Part shown: positions 42,174 to 43,252 of the stretch, one piece after another
Position numbering within the stretch: position 1 is the stretch's first letter
How the letters are laid out: every line of letters starts with the position of its first letter
Assembly: GCA_023511855.1 (NCBI GenBank)
Contig: JAIMAR010000006.1
Location: forward strand, 1 to 43,252
Length of the DNA stretch: 43,252 nt
Direction of reading: 5' to 3'
Origin: Bryobacteraceae bacterium
Lineage (GTDB): Bacteria; Acidobacteriota; Terriglobia; Bryobacterales; Bryobacteraceae
Program-made: the position numbers and the translations under genes
The notes under the pieces: generated by a model
Told to the model about the DNA's origin: nothing
Databases searched by the model: none
The model's input: only the letters and a program-made list of their open reading frames with translations

Positions 42174-43252
42174 GGGCTTTTCTCAGACCGGAAGCTGCGG
42201 TCCTCGCCGCGGCTTGGCTGGCGGCGGCCGGTGGACTAGCCTGGGCGCAGCCAGAGCTGGGGCCGGAGGAGGTTGTCGCACGCACGCGTCCGTACTTGCC
42301 CCGCGCGCCCTACGTTTTCCGCACCGAGGCCCGCTTGGTGGAAGTGGGGGTGGTGGTCCGCGACCGCCGCAACCAAGTGGTGAGCGGGCTGGACCGCCAC
42401 GATTTTGAGATCCGCGAAGGCGGCAAACGCCGGGAGATCAAGGCCTTTTCCGTCTTGACGTTTGTTCCAGCCCGCGCGGAGGCCGCCAGCCAGAAGGGGC
42501 AATCGGCGGCGGTGCTTCCCCGCGGCCGGTTCGTGGGGTTGCTGTTCGACGATCTGAATTCGGATTTGGCCGAATTCCGCAACTCCCAGCTCGCCGCAGA
42601 ACGCTTCATCAGGGAGGGGATGGCAGCGGGGGACCAGGTGGCCATCTTCACAACAACCCAAGCCCAACTGGCGCCCTTTACCGCGGATCCGGAGCGGCTC
42701 CTGGCCGTCATCGGATCTCTGAAACTGCGTAAGCGAAGCTTCGACCGGGGCGCCTGCCCTGAGATCTCCCCCTATGAGTCCTACCTTTTGGCCAACAACA
42801 TGGACCGGACCTTGCTGGAAATCAAAGTCGAGGAGACTCGCCGATGTTTGAACTTGCCGCCGAGCGCCCCTGGGGGGAGGGGCGGTTCGCCTCCCAGTCC
42901 GCTGTCCACTGACCCCGTAGTGCGCTCTGTGTTATCTCAAGCCCATTCGACGTGGCAACAGATCCGCTGGACTGCTCAGAACACCTTGGACACCATCCGC
43001 AACGTGGTAGAGTACATGGCGGGGCTGCCGGGGACGCGAATGCTGCTGCTGGCCAGCGGCGGCTTTCTGGCGGGAACCCTGGAGCACGAGCAGGAAAGGA
43101 TCGTGAGCCGGGCGCTGCGCGGCGGCGTGGTGATCAACGCCCTGGACGCCAAAGGGCTTTTTGCGGGCGGGCCGGTGGAGATGCCCCGGGGAGGAGACGC
43201 GCGGTCGATCGCCTACGCGCAGACAATGGGAACCCGCCCGTTGCATGCCTCC
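42170..43252 (+). CDS. VWFA-related acidobacterial-type protein, partial at the window edge
   Basis: The frame is open for 361 codons to the end of the window. It starts with TTG at 42170, overlapping the xylanase stop as TTGA. A signal segment (VLAAAWLAAAGGLAWAQ) precedes LVEVGVVVRDRRNQVVSGLDRHDFEIREGGKRREIKAFSV, the typical opening of the VWFA-related family described in Acidobacteriota. GLLFDDLNS stands where the metal-site DxSxS of true VWFA domains would be. MLLLASGGFLAGTLEHEQ and INALDAKGLF continue the fold. The role is unknown; the protein is exported. Coupling to the xylanase suggests joint expression. Confidence 0.85.
   Translation, partial: MRAFLRPEAAVLAAAWLAAAGGLAWAQPELGPEEVVARTRPYLPRAPYVFRTEARLVEVGVVVRDRRNQVVSGLDRHDFEIREGGKRREIKAFSVLTFVPARAEAASQKGQSAAVLPRGRFVGLLFDDLNSDLAEFRNSQLAAERFIREGMAAGDQVAIFTTTQAQLAPFTADPERLLAVIGSLKLRKRSFDRGACPEISPYESYLLANNMDRTLLEIKVEETRRCLNLPPSAPGGRGGSPPSPLSTDPVVRSVLSQAHSTWQQIRWTAQNTLDTIRNVVEYMAGLPGTRMLLLASGGFLAGTLEHEQERIVSRALRGGVVINALDAKGLFAGGPVEMPRGGDARSIAYAQTMGTRPLHAS

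Overview
The window is GC-rich, densely coded chromosomal DNA from a diderm bacterium. The C-terminal gene is a VWFA-related protein of the type almost confined to Acidobacteriota. Together with the BamA/TamA-TamB envelope operon, GC-rich intergenic hairpin repeats and a GH10 xylanase, this suggests a soil-type acidobacterium, perhaps of the Bryobacterales/Solibacter group. The placement is inference from gene content, since no rRNA gene is present.

Layout. (1) 1-630: gene-free, with several families of small palindromic repeats. (2) 631-7014: an ArsR-like regulator with an altered metal motif, two consecutive radical SAM genes (one with a B12-binding domain), a thioredoxin-like remnant, two YlbF-family genes and an ACR3 arsenite exporter. 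These look like pieces of an arsenic locus spread among unrelated genes. (3) 7016-10731, minus: a secreted protein of unknown function and a histidine kinase/OmpR regulator pair. (4) 11186-12976: a lipoprotein homologous to angiotensin-converting enzyme (peptidase M2) whose zinc site is lost. (5) 21213-12979, minus: a tightly overlapping envelope operon of BamA/TamA-like barrel, SurA-N-like periplasmic protein, TamB (broken by one in-frame TAG) and protein-L-isoaspartate methyltransferase. (6) 21242-23779: a ThiF/MoeB E1-like enzyme, a repeat-containing gap and a beta-propeller lipoprotein. (7) 23894-33125: the elongasome operon mreB-mreC-mreD-mrdA-rodA, then an RNase E/G with a very large insertion in its S1 domain and a coupled secreted protein. 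(8) 33207-35986: accD coupled to an ABC-F ATPase. (9) 36015-40190: a sulfur-transfer locus with a CysA2-type sulfurtransferase on one strand and, divergently, a CysM-like cysteine synthase, a JAMM metalloprotease and a single protein fusing a CysO-like ubiquitin-fold sulfur carrier to a MoeB-like E1 and a rhodanese. (10) 40276-43252: an O-methyltransferase, a GH10 xylanase and the truncated VWFA-related protein.

The most unusual items are the carrier-E1-rhodanese fusion next to its probable JAMM processing enzyme, the inactive ACE-like lipoprotein, the nonsense-split tamB, the RNase with about 330 extra residues inside its S1 domain, and the two-hairpin repeats with a covarying base pair. Four genes have a -10-like hexamer 8-9 nt before the ATG and no Shine-Dalgarno sequence, which suggests leaderless transcripts. 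Most other genes are coupled by 1-4 nt overlaps. All family assignments are by reading the translated sequence; no database search was run.
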